From: Chrysopilus asiliformis
Lineage: Eukaryota; Arthropoda; Insecta; Diptera; Rhagionidae
Length of the DNA: 64,000 bases
Direction: 5' to 3'
Assembly (NCBI GenBank): GCA_964034945.1
Contig: OZ035960.1
Coordinates: 34,774,368-34,838,367, forward strand
Shown here piece after piece: positions 35,387-46,154 of this stretch. The position numbers and the translations under genes were made by a program. Below the pieces are notes generated by a model, which searched no databases, was not told the DNA's origin, and worked only from the letters and a program-made list of their open reading frames with translations. Numbering within the stretch: the first letter of the stretch is position 1; the number at the start of each line of letters is the position of its first letter.

Positions 35387-37880
35387 TATTTAAATGTGTG
35401 AAGAAGTTATTCAAAATTTTACTTATTTTTTAATAACTTTAAACATTTTATAATACATAATGAAATATGTTTGTGCAGTGATACTGAAATCTTATCAGCG
35501 GCACGCTGCCACTCAAATTGCTCGATTGTAATGCGCAGAGATAGTTACTGTTTGGTGCTAACGACACCACCAGTCTAAACTCTGCTTTTAAGAGTTTGCA
35601 ACAAAAAACCTCACAAATGTTCCATGAAAAACCGTAGGTGTGCAGCAAAAATGATAAATTGTTGGAAACCTCAATTTTTTATCAAGCCCGTTTGAAAAAT
35701 GTTCTTTTTTTGTCAATGGAAAGAAATACATCTTTTACAAAACATCTTTCTGTCATATGGCACAAAGTAATACAAGTTTTAATTGACACACAATAAATGT
35801 CGACGTTTAATCAATTATTTTACCTTTTTTTTGATGATTTGTTTAAAACGCCTTATACGTTTCATAAATTAACTTGAAGAGGCGCCCACCAAACATATTA
35901 TCGGTTATTGTCTTTTATTAAGAAACATATTTCCTTGATGATTGTTGTAAATACAAGCACATGCATATCCTTTTTGTATCTAATATCGTCTTCGCACCCT
36001 CTTTTACTTGCCCCATAAGAAATCCAATGATGTATTCTGTCGTAACAACAAGCCACTTTACATTTTGGCATCCCTTATGCGGGAGGATTACATACGTCGC
36101 CACAAACAATGTTAATTAAGGACTACAAGGCAGTAACAGCTCACACTTGTTGTTTCCAATTGACTGCGTTCCCTCAACATTAACACAATAACAATTCGTA
36201 AATGAGGGTCGTCCTCTCAATTACTCCTCTATATGGCATATGCCAGATACTTTGGAAAATTTTCCAGTAAGTCAAGTGATCGCTTCACACTTTACTGTTT
36301 GTCTGGGCAGTGACTGATAGTATATTTTCGAGGGTAAGTTAGAAGAATCCGAGAAAAGTGAATAAGGATGTTACAATTTACGATTTACGAAAATATTCCT
36401 TGAAAATCGGACCACATCAAACGATTATATCAGTAATGAGATCCGAAACGTATGTTATTATTATTGCACATCATAAAAATTCTGCAATACTCTGTGACTA
36501 CTACTTCACATTGTGTGAGGGGGTTGTGTAAAATTTTCCCATCGCTTGATCTGATTGTATTGATTTGGACACAAAATGGGATGACCTAAGGGATGTTTTA
36601 TATAACGACATCGAAAATATTAAGCAATACTCGTCAATGGTGGGCTATCTAAATGACCGCGCAACATTTCCAAATCAGAAAACAATAACTCAAGCCCGAA
36701 TAATTGGTGGGGGAGTTTAAATACTATACTATATGGGATATAATGACGTAATAAAGCTACAATGTCACTCCAGCAGGGGTCAAGTATTTGAAATATCTGA
36801 AACTGATGGCTGATATGATTTATCGATGTTCATTGTTTTTGATGTGTCCTCCGCTGAAATTCTATGTCCCTATATAAAATCTATAAAGGATCAGATCCCA
36901 GTGGATCCCCTCCAGATGTGTCCAATAATGTAATATTTGTGTTATTTATTTACCATCAGGCAATGAACCATAAACCCAACGACTGATACACAAGACTGCC
37001 TTCGTACTATGACCTAAATTCAAAAATCTCAAGAAGCGCACAATTACTATACTAAAATTCTGAGCCTCCGATTCTCCAAAGTATGGTCCAAATCTTCTAC
37101 GGTATGGCTAAGAAAATCCATAAAACTTTTAAAGGATTTTCTTAAATTTATTAAACTTTAACCCTTTTGTAACACCTCCCTATATAATCCAATAAAAACA
37201 TCCTCACATATGTATATGTATTCGTTGTCAGAACAAAAAAAAAACGAATTCCTTTTGCACGGCAATAGAGATTGATTATCCTTCAAGTTCATAATGTATA
37301 CGGGGATGTGCCAGGAACGTCTTTACGCTCAAATCTTTTGTAGATGTGGTGGAAAACTAATGGAAAAGTAGATTTCTAACTTCATTTCCTGATACTTTTC
37401 GGATAGTTAAGCATTTTCTAATAGAAGGTGAGGCGAGACTTAAGAACCATATCTTACTTTCATAGAAATAAGAAATAAATTGATTACTGTCACGGAAGTA
37501 TCAGTTTGGCCATCAATATCAGCTTTTTCCTGATGTTTTCCTTTTCCTTGGCTCAGATATTCAGTCGATATTATGTGAGGGAATAATTTCCTGAAAACTT
37601 CAATCGGACAGACAAGGCTGTCTTTCGTGTAGTTCACAAATGTTCATAAAATGAGGAAGCTAAATCGAATAAATTGATATCCGGAGTTGTGTCCTTTGTC
37701 GGAAAAGTAGGAAACTTCGAAAGGATTACAAGTCACGAATGGATTGATAGATGCAGCTATTTCCAATTACAATAAGTTAGGTGTTCTTTTAATAAGACAA
37801 TGCGATTTCATGGTGTTTTCCGATTTTTTTAGAAAGCGTTAAGCCTCTTTTAAGATAGCCGAAAAATACAATATTATTAT
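35387..37880. other. AT-rich DNA, no gene seen
   Basis: About 2.5 kb with a somewhat higher GC patch at 36.0-37.1 kb. No frame long enough or family-like enough to call. May be unique intergenic or intronic sequence. Confidence 0.35.
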
Positions 37881-38223
37881 ACTAGCCCCCCCCCCCCCTA
37901 CTGCTTCACGGTCGAACCCATAACTATGGAATTTTTGAACCACATATTTTCCAGAAAACGGAAAATTTGACAAAATTTTGATTTCTTAATAAAAAAAAAG
38001 TCTCAAAGTTTCATTTAGTAATTCTAACCCATTTTGTTAGTTGTTGTTAATGATTTAACAGTACAGAAATCAGCAGAGATGGGGCGGGGAACCTTAAGTT
38101 AACTCATGACCTAGAACCCGCTGCTTCACAGCAGTAAGCTTCCCTGAAACTTTCATCCAAATCGGTTCAGTGGTTCTAGAGTTTTAAGCAAACAGACTGA
38201 CACACAAGCCTATTATATAGATT
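37881..38223 (+). repeat. Element G, same architecture as family B
   Basis: Starts ACTAGC plus a C-run, then TACTGCTTCACGGTCGAACC. It ends TTTCATCCAAATCGGTTCAG, TGGTTCTAGAGTTTTAAGCA, AACAGACTGACACACAAGCC and TATTATATAGATT. It is followed with no gap by a family B copy. Confidence 0.65.
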
Positions 38224-38570
38224 ACTAGCTTGCATAGCCGTCGTTGCCGGGTTAACTTTTTTCAATTTTTTTTTTAATGGTCTATGTTGGAGCTAAACTT
38301 CAGGCCAATCGGTTCAGTAGTTTCCCCGCGAAAGAGTAACAAAGTGCAAAAACTAAGTTTCGAAATCACTTTACCCCCTCTCCTTACTCCCCCCTCTCCT
38401 TACTCCCCCCACCCCTCGCGCTACTTTTCCGTATGCCTATGTTGGAACCATAACTACCACAGACACTCATGCCGAATTTCAAGTCAATCGGTTCAGCCGT
38501 TTTTGCGTGAAAGATGCACAGACAGACAGACAGACAGACAGACACCAACTCATTTTTATATATTAGTATG
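38224..38570 (+). repeat. Family B repeat, copy 4
   Basis: ACTAGCTTGCATAGCCGTCG start, one module, then AAATTTCAAGTC-type (here GAATTTCAAGTCAATCGG), GCGTGAAAGATGCACAGACA and a GACA tract ending CACCAACTCATTTTTATATA. Confidence 0.88.
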
Positions 38571-40043
38571 ATTATATGTAGCACTAGAATATTTCAACTT
38601 TTTTGGCTTATGTATTTGTTTTCTGCAAAGCACAATTTCCAAAAAAAAAAAACTTTTTTTACTTTCAAACCTTTAAACCATTACTCAGAAATAGAACCAT
38701 TACTCAGAATTTGCAGCTCAATCATTTCCACAAAATACAAATATTAAAAATGATCAAAAAATGCAAAATTTCGATATAACAACGCCCAAAAATTTTGTAA
38801 ATCGAGGGTTTTCTGTACTAGATAAAATGAAGCAAAGTCTAGCGCTCTGAGCGTGATTTCAAAAAATTATTTTTAAGAATATAATTTTTTTGCGGTAGGA
38901 AACAACTTAGCTACTTGTGGTTAAAATAAGTTATGCACCTATATTTTGGAAGAATCACAAAAATATGGTGACCATACGTCCCAAAATGGCCGGGACAGTC
39001 CAAGATTTAGGCATGTTGTCCTGGGGTTCGGGAAACTGAACTTTTTTCCCGAAATTATGAAATCTAGTCTTCTTAATTACCAAAAGAAATGACCTTCAAA
39101 CCAAAAACTTTCGCCTGCGACGCAGTTTTCTCAGAAGTTATTGCCTCTAATGCATTTTTTATTAAAATTTCGCCTGCGGCTCATTTCATAACATAATTTT
39201 TGATCGTGGGATGTTAGTTTTGCTTGCAGCGCAATTTTTGTTATATTTTGGAAACAAAAAACATCCCTAACACTTCTTATCTCTATGGCAACTTTCTAGT
39301 GGTCTAAAAATCTAGATCCTATTTTGAGACTACTAGACCGTGCAATTTGGCCGTAGCCGGACGCGAAGACGGGGGAACTAATGTTCTAAGTACCATCCGT
39401 TTTAAGAACTATCGAGCATTGCGGTTATAAACTCAAAAAAAACCAAAAACGTACTGGTTTTATTTAAAAATTTCAAAAATTCTAACAAAAGTTAGAATAT
39501 AAAATCTTCCTCAGGGAATAGAAAATGTAATAATACTAGGATTCAATAACATTTTCAAATAAATTCGCCGATATAAAAACTAACTTAAAAAAAAGTTTCC
39601 ATCAGTAAAAAAAAATTTCCATCAGTAAAAAAAAATTTCCATCAAAATATTACGTTTTTGTCAACATAAAGTCACAGCAAGATGATATTAGCCTTTCTAA
39701 AAATCGAAATTCATTAAATTAAGCTTTAAAAAATTATAATTAATATTCCAAAATTCGTATAATGAGATCCAAGAGTCACCTTATGCAAATTTTTATCAGA
39801 TTTTTTATTTTCGCATAGGGAAAAAAGCTGAAATCAAGTTTTAAAAATCTCATCTTTAATGTTTTTCTCATTAATATTTAAGAGCCTGTTCTTCACATAA
39901 CTTTATCAGTTAAATTCATTTTTTAAGATTTTTTATACAAAAACGCTAGAAGTTTAACGTGTCATAGCGGAAAAACAATACCTTTGTCTTCATTCCAGAA
40001 AATAGTAAAAAAAACACTATTTCACTTTTTACAACATAAATGC
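38571..40043. other. AT-rich DNA with a possible transposon-end scrap and a 22-bp repeat
   Basis: GGTGACCATACGTCCC...GGCCGGGACAGTCC at about 38968 resembles a widespread animal DNA-transposon end, but no partner was found. TTTCCATCAGTAAAAAAAAA is repeated about three times at 39595-39650. No gene seen. Confidence 0.4.
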
Positions 40044-40049
40044 TTTATT
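40044..40049 (-). terminator. Poly(A) signal of gene A
   Basis: AATAAA on the minus strand about 100 bases past the stop codon of the second cistron. Confidence 0.6.
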
Positions 40050-40148
40050 AATATTTATAGAAAGTTCTGTTCTGATATAAAATTTATAAAAATTGATGCA
40101 TAATTTTATAACAATTAAATACTTGATATAAAACAAATATTTTTAAAT

Positions 40149-40358
40149 TTAACAAAAGTGCATGTTATTGAATGCATCACGATTATTTGTGCACATCTTG
40201 TTGTACTTCCATTTGTCCATTTCTTCAGATTTCCTTTGCGGAACAGGTGAATATTTTGCCACCGGTTTTAGCTGCTGCGTCATTTGAATTTTCTGCAAGG
40301 GCCTAACTGGGCTAACAGATTTGGCCAAATTTTTGTGTTGTCTTGCCTTGTGAACCAT
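40149..40358 (-). CDS. Gene A, second cistron: 69-aa conserved small protein
   Basis: I do not recognise the family. The 69-aa basic protein starts MVHKARQHKN, has a proline- and lysine-containing middle, and ends DKWKYNKMCTNNRDAFNNMH followed by FC. Its paralogue at 47808 shares the MVHK start and the last ~21 residues (KWKYN.MC.NNRD.FN.MHF), while the middle differs. That pattern indicates selection on the tail and a flexible linker. No signal peptide or membrane segment. The start ATG (context TTAAAATGG) follows the stop of the first cistron by 61 bases in a different frame, so it would need internal initiation, leaky scanning or reinitiation, or a separate transcript. A paralogue with the same layout and an AATAAA downstream make it a real gene rather than a chance frame. 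Confidence 0.8.
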   Translation of the reverse strand: MVHKARQHKNLAKSVSPVRPLQKIQMTQQLKPVAKYSPVPQRKSEEMDKWKYNKMCTNNRDAFNNMHFC

Positions 40359-40419
40359 TTTAATGATTTCTTTTAATTGTTTGTGTTGTTTAATAAAACT
40401 TTATTTCAATTGGACGCGT

Positions 40420-40665
40420 TCAGGGAACGTGCTGTATGAAATTCAAAATTGCAAATTCGTGGGGATTGCCCGAGTTTCCTGTACGTGAACCTTTTTTGGT
40501 TGACAAATTTTTAGATAATCTGTAAAAGAAATACATTTAAGTTATAATCCAGTTTTTTCTTCGGTTGAAATAATTGAATCCAATTATATTATAGTTGCAG
40601 GTTGCATTTGAAACCTACCTCAAATTATTCAATAACTTCGTCTTTGCGTCTCCTCGAAAACTCAT
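40420..40665 (-). CDS. Gene A, first cistron: 48-aa protein, spliced
   Basis: Join of exon 1 (40665-40619, 47 bases) and exon 2 (40519-40420, 100 bases). The 99-bp intron runs from GTAGGT to TTTCTTTTACAG. The product starts MSFRGDAKTKLLNNLR, continues LSKNLSTKKGSRTGNSGN across the splice, and ends IQHVP. It is basic, with no signal peptide or obvious domain. The gene B counterpart has the same exon lengths to the base, and 32 of 48 residues are identical, concentrated in the LRLSKNLS.KKGSRTGNSGN block. The start is fixed by an in-frame TAA fifteen bases upstream and by conserved GTGTCAATG. Longer unspliced frames across exon 1 (40625-40900) are shadows. Function unknown. Confidence 0.78.
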
Positions 40666-40673
40666 TGACACAT
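40662..40673 (-). promoter_or_regulatory. Minimal upstream ORF overlapping the gene A start
   Basis: ATG TGT CAA TGA: the TGA overlaps the first-cistron start codon by two bases (CAATGAG). Gene B has a comparable overlapping upstream ATG. Confidence 0.5.
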
Positions 40674-40735
40674 TTGTTTAATAAATCCAATTTAAAAACG
40701 TATAGCGATTTATTTTCACTGTTTAAACTCTTTTT

Positions 40736-40774
40736 CAAGACTGATTTCTTTTCGGATAGGAATCCGCTTTTATA
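40736..40774 (-). promoter_or_regulatory. Core promoter of gene A (TATA box and initiator)
   Basis: TATAAAAG at 40774-40767 and initiator TCAGTC with its A at 40742, 32 bases downstream of the first T. This spacing and the TCAGTY consensus match arthropod TATA/Inr promoters. The implied 5' leader is 77 bases. Confidence 0.6.
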
Positions 40775-41972
40775 CCCGGCTGAGATATCATTCGCCATCT
40801 CATTAAAATGTATCAAACTGGTTAGCATGGCTATTTTTACCTGATTTGCACAACGAAATATTAATAAATGTATTCTAACCTGCGAATTTTGGACAAACAA
40901 ATTAAAATTTAAAAAAAATCACCAAACTTGTTAGGGGATGACATCAAAGACGTCAAGCTGCAGATAACGTGAAAGAAAACACGTACGCCCATGATACAAT
41001 TCTAGCTTAAAATTTGTTATTTGAACAGGGATTTTTCGAACCCAACAGTAATTGTGGTTCTTTATTCGTACTTTTTTCTAATTTAATTTCTCAACCGCTG
41101 TTTTTGTTGTGTTTTTTGCAAACATGGATGCATTTTCGACATCTCGTAAATAGACAGGATAACTAATCTTTTTAAAAGAAGATTTTTGCTAGAAATCTAG
41201 AAATTTTTCATTTTTCTTTGTGATTCTAATAATTTTAGAAATGATTCTTCCAACAATTTTATTTTTTTAATTGAAGGAACTTTCCACATCTTTGTGATAA
41301 ATTCTGACTTTACAAATCTGGTTTTATGTTATGAAACCTTTCATTGACCTCCATAAATCTCCTGGAATTCTTGCATAAAATTTTTCGTATTTTTTTGTTT
41401 TAAGAATTTTTGAGAATTTTAGATTCAAAACATGCAAATGACTCATGAACGCCCGGCCCTAACTGCAAGAGGTAGAAACCGGAAATGATCCCTCCATGAC
41501 GTATCTCACTAGTGCCAAATGACGCCAAGTAGCCGTCGCGACCACAAAGTCAAGAAATTTTTGAGAACTATAGACACGGCGTCGATTTTACGACCTTTTG
41601 TACCTTTTGTGTTACTTGGACAGACATCCCATAAGGCGTGGTTTTTCAACGTTGAACCCCTATGGGTATAAACTTAATAGGGGTAAAAATGACCCCCTTT
41701 TAAAAAGTAATTTTACGAATTACTCAAAATGTTTTATGCCCAGCAGCTTGTATTTTACAAGATCAGATCTATGTATAAAGGAAACAAAAAATCGGAAATT
41801 TTGACCAAATGGAAAAAAAGAGTTTTTCCTGATAACAATTCCGGGATGTGGCAGAAAAAAGCAATTTAGTTAAGTTTCTTTTCTAATTCTGAAGCAAATT
41901 TGAGGTCGTACAAATTCTTGTCATAAAACAATGGCAGCGATTGAAAGAACGATTTTTCACAGAAATCATGGA
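40775..41972. other. AT-rich DNA upstream of gene A
   Basis: No further exon of gene A and no other gene recognised. Should contain any distal regulatory sequence of gene A. Confidence 0.35.
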
Positions 41973-42144
41973 GAAAGTTCGTTAACCCCTCACCATCCCC
42001 TTGCTATCCGGTGGCTCTTGACGCCATATATGGATGAAACTATAGAGACTGTGCCCTTTCCAAAAAGTTCTCAACCAAAGTGAAAACTACACGGGTCAAA
42101 AGTTAACCCAGGGGCAAAACGCTATTTCTTGTATGGTTCTTTAT
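41973..42144 (-). repeat. Repeat F, minus copy
   Basis: Inverted relative to 23731-23905, sharing GTTAACCCCTCACCATCCCC, TATATGGATGAAACTATAGA and AACCAAAGTGAAAACTACAC. Confidence 0.75.
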
Positions 42145-42417
42145 ATGCATTGACATCTTGAAATTTTACCGCCGAGTCTCAACAAGTCTAACGCCGAGCC
42201 TTATTTTTTTCTCTCATGAAATATATCGTTGAAACCATTTTTTTTTGACAGCTGACAGCTGAGCAGGAATAACGTTTGAGATTTTATTTCTTCATATACT
42301 TTTTACCACAAAATATCTCATCGCAATCCATGCAAAATATGAAAAAGGAAGCAAAAAAGAGCAGACGAAAAGAAAAAACCCCGATTATTGTGCGAATCCT
42401 CTTCAAAGCCTTTATGT

Positions 42418-42873
42418 GGCCCCTAGACGTACAATATTATTGTGCAATATTTCAATATTGTGCAATATATTGACCGTCTAGGGGTAATATTGAACGGTTG
42501 TGCAATATATTGAAGGAATCAAAATCGGTTTGATTTTTATTGCACAATAAGATTTTATTGTATAGTCTGAGGGCGATATTGCACAATATTGGCTCAGTAT
42601 CGTATGAAATATCGCTGAGAATACACCTAAATATGGCGAAGAAAACAAAAGAGGATCGTGCTTTTATCCTCGATGTTATCGAAGTGTATCGTGCGTTGCC
42701 GGCTCTGTGGAATGTGATGGCTACACAACTAGTTTCAATATCATTTAGAGACATGTTCACTGCTCACGAATCAAACGTAAAATGATTTATTGTGCAAAAA
42801 CATTGCATCGTCTAGGGGCATGTCAATAATATTGTACAATATATTGCACAATAATATTGTACGTCTAGGGGCC
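42418..42873. mobile_element. PIF/Harbinger-like element carrying a MADF fragment
   Basis: Inverted ends GGCCCCTAGACGTACAATAT then TATTGTGCAATAT, mirrored at the right. Internal inverted copies of the GTCTAGGGG phrase occur at about 42474 and 42810. Many CAATATTGTGCAATATATTG palindromes lie near both ends. It contains the start of a MADF-domain reading frame, a protein type carried by PIF/Harbinger transposons as their second gene. A clear 3-bp target duplication was not found. Confidence 0.7.
42633..42785 (+). pseudogene. Truncated MADF-domain protein of a Harbinger element
   Basis: From ATG 42633 the 50-residue frame reads MAKKTKEDRAFILDVIEVYR then ALPALWN. This is the first part of a MADF domain (FI..V..YR.LP.LWN), a Myb/SANT-related DNA-binding fold of about 80-90 residues. 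After LWN the similarity is lost and the frame ends at 42785, so only about a third of a domain is left. In PIF/Harbinger transposons a separate MADF/Myb-like protein partners the DDE transposase, which fits its position between inverted ends. A longer frame begins upstream at 42540 inside the AT-rich terminal palindromes; I prefer 42633 because similarity starts there. Confidence 0.65.
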
Positions 42874-45352
42874 GCATAACAATCGCTTTGCTTGTAAAAA
42901 TTGGGTGATATCACGTATTCTTGTCGAGTTTTTTAAATTCCGCCATCTTGAATTCGGAAATGTCAAAAAGAATGTGTTTTTTTCTCAGTAATGGAATCTG
43001 TCATGATTTCTGCATCAATATTTTTTTAAATCTCTACCAACTCACAAGTGGAGAGTCCCGGGAAAACATTAAAATTATTAAAATCGACAAAACCTTTTAT
43101 TGACTTTTATTAATGCGACATTATCTTGTTATGACGATTTTCGGACTGCATATTGACGGTTTTTGAGCTCTTGGATCTGGCAATACTGACCAAAAGTCCG
43201 AGAAGACGGCTTTCCTTTCGCCGCTGAGGCAACTTCCATCCGTTTTTGTCAACATAAGTCAACCCTTAGCTAATTTAATGGATAAATAATACAAAATAAA
43301 TGGCCAGTGTTGCGACAGCTATAGATTTTTATGTATAGGAAAGTTATTCTGTGTGAAAATTATGTGAAATCCTACTTGAAGGAAATTTGGAAAAACAAAT
43401 AAGCTCTGTTTTTCTTCTAATATTAATCAAGAAAAAATTCCGGAGTTTTTGGAAACGTCTAAAGTATCCACCAAAAGTTATAAAGTTTAGTGAAAGTCAT
43501 ACGGGCAGACAAATATGAAGCAAATTTTTTCGTCATTATAAACACACTAAGTATTATTTAGTAAGCATACTTAGGCCCGTTTGCTGATACAAGTCATAAC
43601 TATTTAAGTTATGCTTATCCTTCTTAAACCATAGAAATTCTGGCACTTAACAAATTTAAGTTCGACATAAGTTGCTATGTTTCGCTGGTGCAAACCGCTC
43701 TTAATCCTTTTAAAAACCTTTATCATAAAAGTGAACAAAATATAAAATATTTCTTACGTATCAAAAATTGTACGTAAATTCATTCGTCATATTTTATGAT
43801 CACATAAGAGTAAACTACGTTCATATCAAATAGAAAATACGAATTTGAATATTATTCACTGCTAATGACCCCTTCCTTGGAAAAACATTAAACAAAACAG
43901 TCGCGCATTTCAATTTGATGCACGCATTTCACGGCGGGATTCCCATTATATCATTATAAACAAAAATGTAAACAATTTGCAACGTCATTAAAAAATGTTA
44001 GAAATTTTTATAGCCACGAGCCAATTCGCATTTTGAAAACACCACAAAATCTAGCGTCAATGCACATCAACATTTTACGTCACGATTCTCGAGAAATGGG
44101 TGCAAGGATTTTATAAAATTTCTTAAGAATATCTAGTGGAAAAACACGATTTGAAACGGGATTTTTTTGCCGAAAACAAAAAATTTAAAATTTAAAAAAT
44201 AACCGGTCAAAGTTAGTTTTTAACCTTTTCACAACATTGTAGTCGATTCTGTCAAAATATCATGTTACTAAGTCAAATTAGCACAAGCCGAAAATTTCTA
44301 GCTTCTAAAAAAGTTTTTAAAAACGATCACCTAAACACGGCAGGTGAAATCATCATCAAAGACCTTACGGTTAACACTGGGAGCTTACGCCAACTTACCT
44401 GTCTAGTCATTTTAGCCAAATCCAAGCCAAATTTCATTGAACATGTGGACTAAATTATGACTTTTCAATATTCAGTGGTAAACTGTTTTGCCAAAGATAC
44501 CATCGCAGATTGCACGTTTTCTAACGTCTGAAAAAACCAGATTTGTCGAAAAACAATTTTTTGTCCTCATGGATAGATTGGAGATCTCTAGATAATTGAA
44601 TGGGAGATTCTATTTTTATTTGTATACATCATAGAAGTTGTGTATTTTAAATACTCATTGATTATATCCGATGATCTGCTTATCGAACTAGAGGAACTGG
44701 GGCAATAACCCCGATATTTTAATGGCAAATCAAGTTTTAAACAAATTTTACAACAAACTGTGAAATCACCACTAATTTTAAGAAAATAAATAATTTTCAA
44801 AACTCTTTTTTTCATAAAACATGTCCTGGTGTTAAAAATATTTCATTTTCCTTTTCATCCTTTCACCCTTTTATTTTTAGCGAAAGTCCTAAAGGCAATC
44901 TTAAAATGGTTGTTTTTGCGAAACTATACTATTAGCAAAAAACAAATGCGCAATATATAATTTGAATGTTTTACGCCAATTTTTTTCGTAACTCGAATAG
45001 GAATTATATAATCTAATGGAAAGTTTTTAAAAGTGGTTTTAATGGGAATTTAATTTTGAAAAGAATTCTTAACGTTGATTTCGAAAGATTCTTAATTATT
45101 ACAAATTTTCAATAAAATGAAAATTCTTCCGTTTCATAGTACAATCTTGACCTTAAAAAGGTGCATAATAGTTCTCGAGAAATTTGGAGCAAGAATCTGG
45201 AAAACATATGTAGTTTTAAAAGGCCAAAAAAATTTCTTTGCCCCGCAATTTTAGATAGATTTTGCGTCAATTCAAACAAGAAAATGGGAATTATTTTGCA
45301 AAAATGCCCAAATTTTAATTTTTTATCTTCTGAGCCTACACGTTCCATTAAC
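42874..45352. other. AT-rich DNA, no gene seen (one MITE inside)
   Basis: No supportable gene. The only bounded element seen is the small MITE at 43574-43700. Overlapping frames on both strands at 45.1-45.46 kb are taken as chance. Confidence 0.4.
43574..43700. mobile_element. Small Harbinger-like MITE
   Basis: Ends GGCCCGTTTGC and GCAAACCGCTC are imperfect inverted repeats, with TTA on both sides (43571-43573 and 43701-43703). 127 bp, AT-rich and non-coding. Confidence 0.5.
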
Positions 45353-45696
45353 CCTTGGTTCTTAACCTTGTTGGAGGTACTGACCCCCATCAGTTTCATA
45401 TGCGCGTTCACCGAATCCTTCTTAATTGGAAAAATAAAATATGATTTTTTCAAATTCAAAACATAGGTATATATTTATACATAGGTGCACAAAATGAACA
45501 AAACCATTAAAGAACAAACCATTAAAGAACAAAACCATTAAGAACAAAGAACAAACCCATTAAGAACAAAGAACAAAACCATTATAACATGATTTTCACA
45601 TAAAAACAAAAAGTGTCTGTTTTGACCTCCGCTGAACCCGGGAGACTGACTCACCGAACCCCTGGGGTTCGATCGAACCCAGGTTAAGAACCACTG
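45353..45696. mobile_element. hAT-type non-autonomous element
   Basis: Ends CCTTGGTTCTTAACCTTGTT and, inverted, CAGTGGTTCTTAACCTGGG. The left part reads GAGGTACTGACCCCCATCAG and CATATGCGCGTTCACCGAAT; the right part has CCCCTGGGGTTCGATCGAAC. This CAGTGGTTCTTAACC terminus is typical of a common hAT group. Direct repeats of AACCATTAAAGAACAA lie at about 45.5-45.58 kb. The flanking 8-mers match only at 5 of 8 positions, so the insertion is old. Confidence 0.75.
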
Positions 45697-45703
45697 CCTT
45701 AAA

Positions 45704-45796
45704 GGCTTGGTGATAAACACGATGTACCATCTTTCTCGTAACAAATGCTGCACCAAAAAATGCTGTGCCAAAATTGTACCACCGATCGTCTTCCAT
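45704..45796 (-). other. Possible small coding fragment cut by a hAT insertion
   Basis: From ATG 45796 on the minus strand the frame reads MEDDRWYNFGTAFFGAAFVT and continues about 12 residues before the hAT end. It has an acidic start and a short hydrophobic segment (FGTAFFGAAFV). I do not recognise it. Removing the hAT element and one flanking 8-mer keeps the frame open, which is suggestive but could be chance. Confidence 0.25.
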
Positions 45797-45904
45797 TGCC
45801 GCATGAAACTTTAAAATGGCACCACTAAAAAAATCAAATAAAAATTATTTTTTTCGTGTGACGGGTGAAAATGTTTGGCATTTTTCTGTGCCTGTAAGGA
45901 TTAA

Positions 45905-46154
45905 TTAACACTAAACATACCGCTTATGGACTTTTGCATTTAAAAAGCGCATATAATCTTATCGTTTTTGCGCACTTGACTTCATGACTTTTTCTATTTT
46001 TTATATATACACTTAATATTCTATTATTATTTTTTATTTATATTTTGTTTACTTTGAGTAATACTTGTCATATACCGTTATCTACCACAGCTGGTCATTT
46101 GACCGCCCATGGTAGAAATAGGTAGGTATTAAGTGCTGGTATGTTTAGTGTTAA
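45905..46154. mobile_element. piggyBac-like MITE, 250 bp
   Basis: TTAA at both ends (45905-45908 and 46151-46154) with inverted ends CACTAAACATACC / GGTATGTTTAGTG. No coding capacity. Confidence 0.8.

Noticed and set aside
40625..40900. 91-codon minus-strand ORF upstream of gene A
   Set aside because: It overlaps the promoter and exon 1 in a different frame. The paralogue conserves the spliced 48-aa frame instead.
45109..45466. Overlapping ORFs of 116 and 101 codons on opposite strands
   Set aside because: AT-rich chance frames partly within the hAT element; no domain features.
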